From Pirellula sp. (GTDB lineage: Bacteria > Planctomycetota > Planctomycetia > Pirellulales > Pirellulaceae): 64,000 nt of DNA. The stretch spans positions 1 to 64,000 of the forward strand of contig JAJTFB010000011.1 in the NCBI GenBank assembly GCA_021300015.1. Direction: 5' to 3'. Of the stretch, positions 1-8,366 are shown one piece after another (the stretch's first letter is position 1; each line of letters opens with the position of its first letter). Below the pieces are notes generated by a model, which ran no database searches, was not told the origin of the DNA, and saw only the letters and a list, made by a program, of their open reading frames with translations. The position numbers and the translations under genes were made by a program.

Positions 1-1226
1 TGATTGTGAAGCTAGCGGATTTTGGGTTGGCACGATCGCTCGAGACGAGCCAACACTCGATGAGTGCGATGGTCGGGACGTTTGGGTATCGCTCCCCTGA
101 GCAGCGTTCGGGAGGGAGTGTGGATGTTCGTAGTGACTTGTACAGTTTGGGAGCCACATTGTTTCACGCTTGCAGCGGAGAAGCGCCCGAGGGTCCTGTC
201 GACTGGGACGAGATTCCAGAAGTTTTACGCTTGGTATTGCGTAAGTCGCTGACCAAGAAAGCCATTGATCGCTATGCGCATGCTGGCGAGATGTACGAAG
301 CGCTTGCGAGTTGCCGATCGGGAGGGGGCACGGGCGCCTCGGTGGCTTTGAAGTTACCTGAGTCAAGTGTTGCGAAAAAGAAGGAAATTTCGGAGAGCTT
401 GGTGTTGCCTGCGGAGCTGACCAACAGCATTGGGATGAAGTTCCGGTTGATCCAGCCAGGGACATTCATGATGGGCTCACCGGAGAGTGAGGCGGGTCGA
501 GACAGCGACGAGCGCCAACACCAGGTGACGCTAACGCAACCCTTTTACATGGGCGTTCATACAGTGACGGTAGGAGATTTCAAGCGATTTGTGGACAAGG
601 TGGGTTACAACACGGAAGGAGAGCAAGATGGCAAGGGTGCCTACAGATCGAATGGTAAGGAGTGGGTACGAGACTCGGACACAACGTGGAGAAATCCCGG
701 GTGGTTTACCCAGACGGATTTGGAACCTGTGGTATGCGTGAGTTGGAACGATGCGGAGGCCTATTGCCAGTGGCTTTCTGACGTGGAAGGCAAATCGTAT
801 CGCTTACCGACGGAGTCGGAGTGGGAATATGCTTGCCGGGCCGGTAGCAGCACGGCGTATTGCTTTGGCAAGTTTGAATTTCGTTTTGGGTGGTACGCTT
901 GGTACCTTTCCAACAGCGGTAATAGGACACACCCTGTAGGTCAGAAGAAGCCGAATGCATGGGGTTTGTACGACATGCATGGTAATGTGGGGGAGTGGTG
1001 TAGCGACAGGTACGGAGATTACCCGAGTGGCGCGGTGACCGATCCGACGGGAGCTAGTACTGGCTCCTCCCGCGTCCGCCGGGGCGGCGGCTGGATCGAC
1101 GGGGCCGCGAGCTGCCGGTCAGCCGACCGCGGCAGGAACGGCCCGTCGCACCGGAACAGCTACCTCGGCTTTCGTCTTGCCTTGAGTTCGTTGGGAACCT
1201 CTCCAGCCGCGGAGCGGGGCAATTAG
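1..1226 (+). CDS. Serine/threonine kinase fused to FGE-sulfatase (C-type lectin fold) domain, 5' truncated
   Basis: The reading frame is open from the window edge, so the N-terminal kinase lobe lies outside. The first visible residues are a kinase activation segment (VKLADFGLAR, then the APE-equivalent SPEQ near residue 30) and the kinase C-lobe runs to about residue 105. A linker leads into a formylglycine-generating-enzyme/SUMF1 domain at about residues 137-395, with typical segments GTFMMGSP, RLPTESEWEYACRAG and MHGNVGEWCSD. Such fusions are usually not sulfatase maturases; the FGE domain serves as a ligand-binding C-type lectin fold. The last 40 residues (RVRRGGGW...LGFRLA) are very GC-rich and look like a diversity-generating-retroelement variable repeat, listed separately. 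Kinase and FGE assignments are secure; the biological ligand is unknown. Confidence 0.9.
   Translation, partial: IVKLADFGLARSLETSQHSMSAMVGTFGYRSPEQRSGGSVDVRSDLYSLGATLFHACSGEAPEGPVDWDEIPEVLRLVLRKSLTKKAIDRYAHAGEMYEALASCRSGGGTGASVALKLPESSVAKKKEISESLVLPAELTNSIGMKFRLIQPGTFMMGSPESEAGRDSDERQHQVTLTQPFYMGVHTVTVGDFKRFVDKVGYNTEGEQDGKGAYRSNGKEWVRDSDTTWRNPGWFTQTDLEPVVCVSWNDAEAYCQWLSDVEGKSYRLPTESEWEYACRAGSSTAYCFGKFEFRFGWYAWYLSNSGNRTHPVGQKKPNAWGLYDMHGNVGEWCSDRYGDYPSGAVTDPTGASTGSSRVRRGGGWIDGAASCRSADRGRNGPSHRNSYLGFRLALSSLGTSPAAERGN
1062..1181 (+). other. Candidate diversity-generating retroelement variable repeat (VR)
   Basis: This 120-bp stretch encodes the end of the FGE domain, GSSRVRRGGGW through LGFRLA. 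By hand count about three quarters of its bases are G or C, clearly above the coding sequence just upstream. Most positions that vary in the family here carry codons reachable from AAC or AGC by changing only adenines (TCC, CGC, GGC, ATC, GAC, GGC, CAC, TAC), while codons without A in such templates (CGG, TCG, CTC GGC TTT) are intact. That is the pattern left by adenine-specific mutagenic retrohoming. Directly after the stop codon, 1226-1238 forms a perfect GGGCC-GGA-GGCCC hairpin, reminiscent of the structures that mark VR ends. No template repeat, avd or reverse transcriptase is visible in the window, so this would be a remote or cut-off target. Confidence 0.55.
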
Positions 1227-1240
1227 GGCCGGAGGCCCCA

Positions 1241-1873
1241 GAATTCATTTTAGGCAACAGTTTAAACGCCTTATCCCCCGTAGCACGATCCTCCGAGGCC
1301 GTGCGTTCTGGTCATGAATAGATCTCGGCTTGATGCCCCATGGCGTTGAATTCGTGTAAGCGGAAGTGCGCAAGCACTCCGGTGAGTGATGGGATATCCT
1401 CGATATCGCAAGGTTTTCCACCGGACGGCTTGCGCCGTTCCGCTTTTAATGCAACGCCATTCGGGACGAGCCCGACGGGAGGCTCCTTAAATCAATCCAC
1501 TGCCCTCTTGGCACTCCATCGCCTTTGTCGGCAAACGGGCCACAGCCCCATTTTACCCACAGAAACCCCGGAATTCATTTTAGGCAACAGTTTAAACGAC
1601 TTATCCTCCGTAGCACGGTCCTCCGAGGCCGTGCGTTCTGATCATGAATAGATCTCGGCTTGATGCCCCATGGCGTTGAATTCGTGTAAGCGAAAGTGCG
1701 CAAGCACTCCGGTGAGTGATGGAGTGTCCTCGATATCGCAGGGTTTCTCACCGAACAGCTTGCGCCGTTCCGCTTTTAATGCAACGCCATTCGGGACGAG
1801 CCCGACGGGAGGCTCCTTAAATCAATCCACTGCGCTCTTAGCACTCCATCGCCTTTGTCGGCATACGGGCCAC
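1241..1873. repeat. Two 303-bp direct repeats, period 330 bp
   Basis: Unit 1 covers 1241-1543 and unit 2 covers 1571-1873. Both begin GAATTCATTTTAGGCAACAG and end with GGGCCAC. I count about 16 substitutions and no indels, so roughly 95% identity. A 27-bp non-repeated spacer separates them. Each contains an ORF starting at the same ATG (1340 and 1670), but differences change amino acids freely and one ORF stops in the repeat, so I do not regard it as a gene. No inverted ends or transposase gene are seen. The pair fills most of the gap between the FGE fusion gene and the next CDS. Confidence 0.9.
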
Positions 1874-1976
1874 TCGGTCGAATTGGACTTGTGCAAGATC
1901 ACAGTTTCTCGGTATGCAATCCCACTGCCTGTTTTGACCGGATTGCTTGTTTCCATGTTTTCTAGGAACAACGACG

Positions 1977-2459
1977 ATGATCGCACGCTTGCTGCCAGGT
2001 TGCTACCTTTTTGGAATCGCTCTTTTCCTTGCGATTTGCGCGAATTGGTCGCCTAGCCTCAGCCAATCGGATCTGCCCCCTTTGCCCGATCGGCAGTCGC
2101 CCAACCCGCGTGCACCGCTCGATCCGCAACGCGCTCAAGCTTATCCACCCAGCGATCTTCAAAATAATGCGGCGGTCCCCCACGGGTTCGGTGTGCACGT
2201 CGTGGGTCCCTCGACCAGCAGCGCTACGGCCACGCATCTGATGTCCTCGGCAACCCTGAGCAATGGATTCCAACAACTAGTGATCGTCGATCCAGCTAAA
2301 CTGACTTTGGCGGTCTACCACATCGAACCCTCTCGCGGCGATATTCAGCTCAAAAGCGTCCGCAAGATCGATGCGGACTTCTCGCTAGAAGAGTTCAATC
2401 TGAGCGAGCCGACCCCCTCGACGATCCGACGCAATTCACGATCCCCTTCGATTCGTTAG
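1977..2459 (+). CDS. Secreted hypothetical protein
   Basis: About 160 residues. An N-terminal hydrophobic segment (LLPGCYLFGIALFLAICANW) followed by SLSQSD looks like a signal peptide. A proline-rich stretch follows, and then a compact C-terminal region containing QQLVIVDPAKLTLAVYHIEP and LKSVRKIDADFSLEEFN. This pattern (a value reported as current, then LAVYH and LKSVR) is one I associate with small conserved secreted proteins of planctomycetes, but I know no function. The start at ATG 1977 places the signal peptide at the N-terminus; an in-frame ATG at 1947 is possible. It converges on the RNase D gene with a 15-bp gap. Confidence 0.6.
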   Translation: MIARLLPGCYLFGIALFLAICANWSPSLSQSDLPPLPDRQSPNPRAPLDPQRAQAYPPSDLQNNAAVPHGFGVHVVGPSTSSATATHLMSSATLSNGFQQLVIVDPAKLTLAVYHIEPSRGDIQLKSVRKIDADFSLEEFNLSEPTPSTIRRNSRSPSIR

Positions 2460-2474
2460 CAAACCGCGCGCGTT

Positions 2475-3722
2475 CTAGGAACGCTTTTGGCCGTCGACAC
2501 TCAAGAATTTGATAGGGATCGGACTTCGCGGGTTGTCCAAAACGATGGCCAATTTCCCAGCAAGCAGTTCGTCGAGTTCGTGGCCTACCAGATCGGCTCG
2601 CCAGCCTCGCAAGATTTCCGGCGGGGATTGCGTGTCGGGGTCCGGATCGAGTCGATAATGGACATAGTCTCGGATATCCTCGGCGGTCGCTACAAGCATC
2701 GGTGAGATATGCTTTTGATGGCAAATGAAAGCCATCGCCGCGGAGAGAAATTGCGTCAACATCCCAGGCGGTTGCCCTTTTCCAAACCGCAACTTCTTGG
2801 GCCAACTCGGTGGAGGTTCGGCAAGCGCCCCTTCGATGACCTTGGCAAGCTCAGGAATCATGGGCTTGGTGTTGCGGAACTCCATTCCCCTCAAGGACAA
2901 CAAGTGCTTCGGGTCGGACGAACCGCGTCGAGCCAACTCGACGAGCAAATCATCGCGTAAAATTCTCCTCGGAGGAACGTTCCGTTCCTTGGCCCTCTCG
3001 TCTCTCCAATTCCAAAGCCCTCGCGCTACGCTCAGACTCGTGCCCGACAAAGCCGACACCCCGCTGATGCGATGCCAGTTCTCACTCGACTCGTACTCGT
3101 ACAATTCGGCTTGCTTCGAACGGGTCTCTTCGAGCAACCATTCGAGCCTGCCGTGCTTGTGCAATCTCTCGGAGAAAACCTCGTAGATCGTCAATAAATC
3201 ACGGACGTCTTGGGCCGCATATTCCAACTGCCGACGGGTCAACGGACGGATGCGCCAATCGGACCGCGTTTCTTCTTTGTCCAAGTTCCCGCCGACGATC
3301 TTCTGAACCAGCTTGGCATAGGAAGCCGGATACTCCATCCCAAGGAACCCCGCAGCGACCTGAATGTCAAAAAGATTGGGAATCTGTTTTTCGGTGGCTC
3401 GGTAACAGAAAAGCGACTCTTCACGCCCGGCGTGCACGACGACGGTTCGATCGGGATGGTGAAGCAAACCCCAAAATCCCGACATGTCTTCTACCCGAAG
3501 TGGATCGATAATGGCGATCCCCGAATCGGTCTTGACCTGGATCAGACACAACTCGGGACGATACGAATCCTCCGAAACAAATTCGGTATCGAATGCCAGC
3601 AACTTGCAGTTTTGATTGGATTGGCACCATTCGTTCAGCGCCAGTTGCTCTTCAATCCAATAGAAATCGGTCCCCAAATCGCCCCTCAAAGTCTGCGTCA
3701 GTGCCGCTATACTTGAAACCAA
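2475..3722 (-). CDS. rnd: Ribonuclease D
   Basis: 3'-5' exoribonuclease of the DEDDy family, expected to trim tRNA and other stable RNA 3' ends in the cytoplasm. About 415 residues. The exonuclease domain (about residues 20-210) shows ExoI LAFDTEF, ExoII around NLFDIQVAA, and ExoIII YAAQDVRDLL, which supplies the Tyr and last Asp of DEDDy. An HRDC-like helical region follows (LWNWRDERAKERNVPPRRILRDDLLVELARR), as in RNase D. The longest frame starts at a TTG at 3722; a later start is possible because the conserved domain begins about 20 residues in. It is divergent from mfnB with a 36-bp gap, so the two probably share a promoter region. Confidence 0.93.
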   Translation of the reverse strand: MVSSIAALTQTLRGDLGTDFYWIEEQLALNEWCQSNQNCKLLAFDTEFVSEDSYRPELCLIQVKTDSGIAIIDPLRVEDMSGFWGLLHHPDRTVVVHAGREESLFCYRATEKQIPNLFDIQVAAGFLGMEYPASYAKLVQKIVGGNLDKEETRSDWRIRPLTRRQLEYAAQDVRDLLTIYEVFSERLHKHGRLEWLLEETRSKQAELYEYESSENWHRISGVSALSGTSLSVARGLWNWRDERAKERNVPPRRILRDDLLVELARRGSSDPKHLLSLRGMEFRNTKPMIPELAKVIEGALAEPPPSWPKKLRFGKGQPPGMLTQFLSAAMAFICHQKHISPMLVATAEDIRDYVHYRLDPDPDTQSPPEILRGWRADLVGHELDELLAGKLAIVLDNPRSPIPIKFLSVDGQKRS

Positions 3723-3758
3723 TCGATCCTCGTTCAGCCTCTGTTTTAATCCTTCTCG

Positions 3759-4523
3759 ATGAGCAATTCAACCGCCTGCCAGCTTCTAGTCAGTGCAAAC
3801 ACTCTTGACGAGTGCATTTTGCTCCAAGCCTTGAACGTCCCGTGGATCGATCTCAAAGAACCCCGCCACGGACCCCTGGGTCGGCCTGAACTCCCTTTGG
3901 TCAAGCAATTCGCCAACCGTATGACAGCCGGCTCTTCGAGCAAAGCCCACTGGAGCATCGCAGGAGGTGAACTTCCCGACTGGAACCCCCAGGTGGATCA
4001 AGCCTACCTCGAAGCCGTCTGCCTCCGAGGGACTCATCGAACCGATGGCCATATCAAATGGGGTTTGGCTCAGGCCGAGCGAACCTCCGATTGGCGCGTC
4101 AAACTCGCGAAACTCGTCGAGCAAATTCCTAGCCCTAAACAAGTCATCCTCGTCCATTATGCCGACTATGCTCGGGTCGAAGCTCCCGAATGGAGCACGG
4201 TCCTCGCGATCGCAGCCGAACTCAAGATCGATAAAATCCTCATCGATACGGCGATCAAAGATGGATCCAAACTGACCGATTGGCTCGAAATTCCTGAGAT
4301 CGAACAGCGGATCCAAGAAGCCAAGCAATGCAACTTTCAAATCGCCATCGCCGGATCGATCCCCTTGGATCAACTCGCCGAACTTAGTCGACTCGAACCG
4401 AATTGGATCGGAGTTCGCGGGGCCGTTTGCCGAAACCCAAAGGATAGAACCAGCACCATCGATCCAGGACTTGTCGAAAAAGCACTGGCTCAAGTCGGTC
4501 TTTCAAGAGCCGAAGTCGGTTAG
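3759..4523 (+). CDS. mfnB: (5-formylfuran-3-yl)methyl phosphate synthase
   Basis: 254 residues resembling the MfnB/DUF556 family, which makes the furan precursor of methanofuran from two glyceraldehyde-3-phosphates through a lysine Schiff base. The diagnostic N-terminal segment is visible: LLVSANTLDECILLQ, then WIDLKEPRHGPLG. Further family-like stretches are KLVEQIPSPKQVILVHYADY, KILIDTAIKDGSKLTDW and QIAIAGSIPLDQLAEL...WIGVRGAVCR. Planctomycetes use a methanofuran and tetrahydromethanopterin C1 pathway, so the gene fits the host. An amino-acid-kinase-like gene that could be the next enzyme (MfnE type) lies far away at 52.8 kb. Confidence 0.85.
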   Translation: MSNSTACQLLVSANTLDECILLQALNVPWIDLKEPRHGPLGRPELPLVKQFANRMTAGSSSKAHWSIAGGELPDWNPQVDQAYLEAVCLRGTHRTDGHIKWGLAQAERTSDWRVKLAKLVEQIPSPKQVILVHYADYARVEAPEWSTVLAIAAELKIDKILIDTAIKDGSKLTDWLEIPEIEQRIQEAKQCNFQIAIAGSIPLDQLAELSRLEPNWIGVRGAVCRNPKDRTSTIDPGLVEKALAQVGLSRAEVG

Positions 4524-4541
4524 CACCAGGACTAGCACCAG

Positions 4542-4787
4542 GTGAAACCAAAGACCACGAAGGAATCCGCGTTGTCCTCGAACCATCGTCCCTTGCCCCT
4601 CCCCGGCGTAGTAACCCAACGCGGAATCCCCGTCGGAGCCCTGGCCATCCCTCCGGATCATCCCGACGAATTCATCCGGGATTTCAACCAAAGCTACGAA
4701 ACGATCGGTCTGCATGCGAGTCTCCTGAGATTGCCTAGCTTTCCCAGTCCGCAAACCGAACCCAGCCCGGACAACCCGGATTCCTAG
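4542..4787 (+). CDS. Small hypothetical protein
   Basis: 81 codons from a GTG at 4542, 18 bp after mfnB. The product is rich in proline and polar residues, with a more structured middle (VGALAIPPDHPDEFIRDFNQSYETIGLHASLL). Codon choice resembles that of the neighbours and the gene is collinear with mfnB, which supports it being real. No domain recognised. Confidence 0.42.
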   Translation: MKPKTTKESALSSNHRPLPLPGVVTQRGIPVGALAIPPDHPDEFIRDFNQSYETIGLHASLLRLPSFPSPQTEPSPDNPDS

Positions 4788-4882
4788 CATCTTAGTGCGG
4801 ACTGTTAAGGTCCACGGTCGAATCCAAATAGGCAGCCTTCCCAACAGGTCTTCGTGCGCCTTGATCGGATTCCTCAAGCACA

Positions 4883-5116
4883 ATGCAAACAGCACCTACC
4901 CAATTCCTCTCCAACGATGCATCCGCGGTCGACGATGACCAAGCCGAATGCTCATCGATCCAGATGGACCATCCGGATCGTATGGCGGAGCTGAACGGTA
5001 GGTATGACCTGGTTCTGGAACAAATCGATGCATTAGATTTGCAGATTCTAAGGCTCCTGAAGGAAATATCTGGCGAAAAACCAGCCAACTTTCAGGCTCC
5101 TGAGCTTCCCCGTTGA
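4883..5116 (+). CDS. Small hypothetical protein with C-terminal helix
   Basis: 77 codons from ATG 4883. The N-terminal half is polar and acidic (DASAVDDDQAECSS). The second half forms one predicted amphipathic helix (RYDLVLEQIDALDLQILRLL) that superficially resembles the first helix of chorismate-mutase-type folds, but it is too short to assign. It lies between mfnB and the DUF1549 operon on the same strand. Coding status is likely but not certain. Confidence 0.42.
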   Translation: MQTAPTQFLSNDASAVDDDQAECSSIQMDHPDRMAELNGRYDLVLEQIDALDLQILRLLKEISGEKPANFQAPELPR

Positions 5117-5245
5117 CTCGGCCCCGGCATCCAACGATAAATTAGGAGTGGATCCGATGGGTCGGGAGTGAATCTCGAAGATCGGATCGCCGGGTTGCTC
5201 CAGACCCGCCCTCCTGCTTTACCTGCCTAACGATCGAGTCGGACC

Positions 5246-8239
5246 ATGTGTGGATGGATTCCGTTGCAACGCGCTCTTGAGGCCTTGGCCTCGAAAACAG
5301 CCATCGGCTGGCTTGCCGTTTTCGCCTTTTCCCAGAGCGTCTTCGGGCCTGCTGTAGGGCCTGCCCTAGGGCCTGCTTTCGGGCAAATCGAGAATCTCCA
5401 CAGCCGCATCGATGGTGCGGCCCAAGCGGACTTGCCATGGCTGACTGCGAGTCCCACCGAGCCGTCGCAGGCCCTTCGTCGCTTATCGCTCGATCTAAGG
5501 AACACGATCCCTACGATCGAAGAGATCGACGCGTACTTAGCCGAGCCTCCCGAGGGCCGCTGGGAGCGGTGGGTCGACCGATTTCTTGCCGATCCGGCTT
5601 ACCGCGAACGGATGGTCGATTGGTATGATAAGACCCTTCTGCAACGCCGTCCTTATCAAAATGTCGATCGAGCCACCTGGATCGCTTATCTTCGAAATGC
5701 CGTCGACGCGAACACTCCGATCGATGTGCTCATGCAAGGGATCGTCCAGAGCGTTTGGTGGGACAAGTCCGCACGAGCCCAGCAGCGATTCTTCCTCGAG
5801 CGGGGGGGCGATGCCCATGCTTTGGCGCGCGATGTGGGGCGAGTCTTTTTTGGCAAGGACATGCAATGCGCGCAGTGCCATGATCATCCGCAGGTCGACG
5901 ACTACTTGCAGATCGATTACCACGGCCTGTTGGCTTATGTTTCAGCCAGTTCGTTGGCCGAGGGGAAAACGACCGACGACAAGGGGGCCGAACAGAAGCT
6001 TCAGATGTACATCGAAAAAGCGGCGGGCGATGCCCCCTTTGAATCGGTTTTCAACAAAGGGGTCCCCTTCCGATCGGCCACGCGAGGGCCGGGTCAAATC
6101 GAGCTTTTCGAGCCGTATCTGGCTCCTGACGAGCGCTACGAACCTGCGGCTCGCCCAGGGGCTTTTGGTGGACTTCCTAACGCTCCCATGCAGAGTCGAC
6201 GCTCGCTCCTTGCTGCCCAATTGCAAGCCTCCAACCGTGACTTTTGCGAAAACTGGGCCAATCGACTCTGGGCCTTGATGTTCGGACGCGGGTTGGTCCA
6301 CCCGCTGGACATGCGGCACTTCGACAACCCAGCGAGCAATCCCGAGCTGCTGAAAATCCTGACCGACTCCTTGATCGAATCCAAATTCGACCCGTCGCAG
6401 ATCCTCAGGCAAATCGCTCTGAGCGGCACCTACCAACGAGGTCGCCGCATGCCACTCGAGTCGCTAGTCGACGGTCGCGGGGTGCTCCAAGTTCAGAGCC
6501 CTGAGGCGATCGCTTGGCGGGCCCAACTGAACGAGACGCTCGCAGTCGCCAAGTCGGCGATCCCAGCAGCGGAAAACGCCTCCAAGGAAAAGCAGACTGC
6601 GTTTGACGCTGCTGCGGATGCTTGGCGAGAAATCCAAAAGACACGCATCAGCATCCGCGCAGAACTCGACGCCTCGGAGGCCGGTTTTAACGAGGCCAAC
6701 AAAAAGTTCATCGATGCGGTCGCTGCCTTCGATAAAGCTTCGGCAGCCCATCAGGCGATCGCCAAGAAGACCGCTCTGTTGGACGAAGCCGCACAAAAAC
6801 TCGAACAGGCCAAGGCGTTGGGAGACGATCCGGAAATCCAAGCGAGCATCGTCGCTACACGTGCCAAAGTTGAGGCTCTCAAGCCTCAAATCACCGCGGC
6901 CGAACTCGCTGCGTCAACGGCTGCCACCGCACGCGATGGAGCTCTTGCGGCCAAAGAGACCAAACGCGTCGAATGGAAATCCGTCGTCGATCGGCTAAAG
7001 CCCGTCGAAGAACAACTCCAGCAAGCCGACCGGGCGATGACCCTGGCACGCGCGGGCTTCCAGGAATCCAGACAAATTGCAGCCAACCTTTCGCGGCGTC
7101 TCGAGCGACTCGAACGCGTTGCGATTTGGTTCGACCGATCGGCCGATGCCGCCGTCGCAGGAACCCAACTCGCGCTGGCTACCCAGCAGATGCCCTCGTT
7201 GCAGGAAGCTCTGGTGGTTGCCAACAACGAAAAGATCGTAATGGAACAAGCCATGCTCGCCCTTGAAGCGACCATGGGCGAAACGACCAAGCAGCTCGAG
7301 CCCATGGCTGGCAAATGGAAAGAACTCCTTGCGCAAAAAGACCAACTCGTCGCGACCAAATCCCAGTTGACCAACGCTGCCGGCCTCGTCGCCGACGCAG
7401 GGCCCCTCCAAGCGGCCATCGCTCAGATCGATGCGAGCCTAACAACCCGACAAAGCGAACTTGTCCCTCTCGAAGCCCTGTTGAAACAGCTCCAGACCAA
7501 CCTGGGGGAAATGCAAAAGAAGGTCGAGGAAAACAAGCTCTTGATCGCCAACGCACAAAGCAAAGTACAAGCGCAACAGACCGCACTCGATACCCACAGA
7601 GCATCGATCGAAACGCTGCAAACTCAGTCCGATAAGGTCGCACAGGAATGCGCGATGCAGAAGCTCGAAGTAGACCAGCATAACCAAGAGATTTTTGCGG
7701 TTGCTCCCGAGCGGGCTTTGAGCCCCGAGCAGTTCGGTTGGTCGATCCTGACGGCCACCAACATCATGAGCAGCTACATCGGTAACGAAAAAGCGGAATT
7801 GGACAAAAACGCCCCCCTAGCTGCCGATGCACCTGCTGCGGAGCAATACGCTAGGCTTTTGCAATCGGTCCGAGGGGCCCGCGATAAACTTCAAGGCAAC
7901 ATCGATACGTTTTCCACTTTGTATTCTTCGGGCGTTGGACAGACCAGCGACGACTTTTTTGCTTCCCCCGACCAGGCTCTCTTCGTAGCCAACGGAGGTT
8001 CGGTTTACGGCTGGGCCGCTCCCAACGGCAACAACTTGACCAACCTAGCAATCCAAAATCCCGACCCGCGATCGGCTGTCGAACTGCTCACCCGAGGACT
8101 CTTGGCAAGAGCGGCAAGTCCCTCCGAATTGGAATGGGTCCCCGAACTCATCGGGAAGAATCCCGAGTCCAAGCCTGCAGTATTCCATGAACTGGTTTGG
8201 GGAATTCTCGCTGGAGTGGAATTCCGAATTTATCCATGA
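5246..8239 (+). CDS. DUF1549/DUF1553 secreted protein with long coiled-coil insertion
   Basis: 997 residues. An N-terminal hydrophobic segment suggests export. A DUF1549 domain covers about residues 60-250, with PSEPSQALRRLSLDLRNTIP-type sequence and a haem-type motif CAQCH (MQCAQCHDHPQVDDY). DUF1553-like sequence follows (NRLWALMFGRGLVHPLD...QIALSGTYQRGRRMP), up to about residue 420. Residues about 425-815 are alanine-, glutamate- and glutamine-rich heptad sequence, a long coiled coil. A DUF1553-type end resumes (SRSAVELLTRGLLARAASP-like, then ELVWGILAGVEFRIYP). It heads an operon with a DUF1501 protein and a WD40 protein, a common planctomycete trio of unknown function. The role of the coiled coil is unknown. 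Confidence 0.88.
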   Translation: MCGWIPLQRALEALASKTAIGWLAVFAFSQSVFGPAVGPALGPAFGQIENLHSRIDGAAQADLPWLTASPTEPSQALRRLSLDLRNTIPTIEEIDAYLAEPPEGRWERWVDRFLADPAYRERMVDWYDKTLLQRRPYQNVDRATWIAYLRNAVDANTPIDVLMQGIVQSVWWDKSARAQQRFFLERGGDAHALARDVGRVFFGKDMQCAQCHDHPQVDDYLQIDYHGLLAYVSASSLAEGKTTDDKGAEQKLQMYIEKAAGDAPFESVFNKGVPFRSATRGPGQIELFEPYLAPDERYEPAARPGAFGGLPNAPMQSRRSLLAAQLQASNRDFCENWANRLWALMFGRGLVHPLDMRHFDNPASNPELLKILTDSLIESKFDPSQILRQIALSGTYQRGRRMPLESLVDGRGVLQVQSPEAIAWRAQLNETLAVAKSAIPAAENASKEKQTAFDAAADAWREIQKTRISIRAELDASEAGFNEANKKFIDAVAAFDKASAAHQAIAKKTALLDEAAQKLEQAKALGDDPEIQASIVATRAKVEALKPQITAAELAASTAATARDGALAAKETKRVEWKSVVDRLKPVEEQLQQADRAMTLARAGFQESRQIAANLSRRLERLERVAIWFDRSADAAVAGTQLALATQQMPSLQEALVVANNEKIVMEQAMLALEATMGETTKQLEPMAGKWKELLAQKDQLVATKSQLTNAAGLVADAGPLQAAIAQIDASLTTRQSELVPLEALLKQLQTNLGEMQKKVEENKLLIANAQSKVQAQQTALDTHRASIETLQTQSDKVAQECAMQKLEVDQHNQEIFAVAPERALSPEQFGWSILTATNIMSSYIGNEKAELDKNAPLAADAPAAEQYARLLQSVRGARDKLQGNIDTFSTLYSSGVGQTSDDFFASPDQALFVANGGSVYGWAAPNGNNLTNLAIQNPDPRSAVELLTRGLLARAASPSELEWVPELIGKNPESKPAVFHELVWGILAGVEFRIYP

Positions 8240-8366
8240 TTCGGCGTTTGGCGCAAAGAAGCCAAGCTCGAAGCCCTAGCAGCAACTCCTGACCGATACG
8301 CTTTACGAAAATCCTTTACGAACACCCTTAACCAATCCCCCTTTACGATCAACGCGGAGTAGAACG

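Noticed and set aside
1241-1873. Integron attC-like arrangement of the 303-bp repeats
   Set aside because: No GTTRRRY/RYYYAAC pair with the expected spacing and no integrase gene is seen.
1340-2056. Two ORFs starting at the same ATG in both 303-bp repeats
   Set aside because: They are parts of a repeated DNA unit; differences alter amino acids freely and the ends are unrelated.
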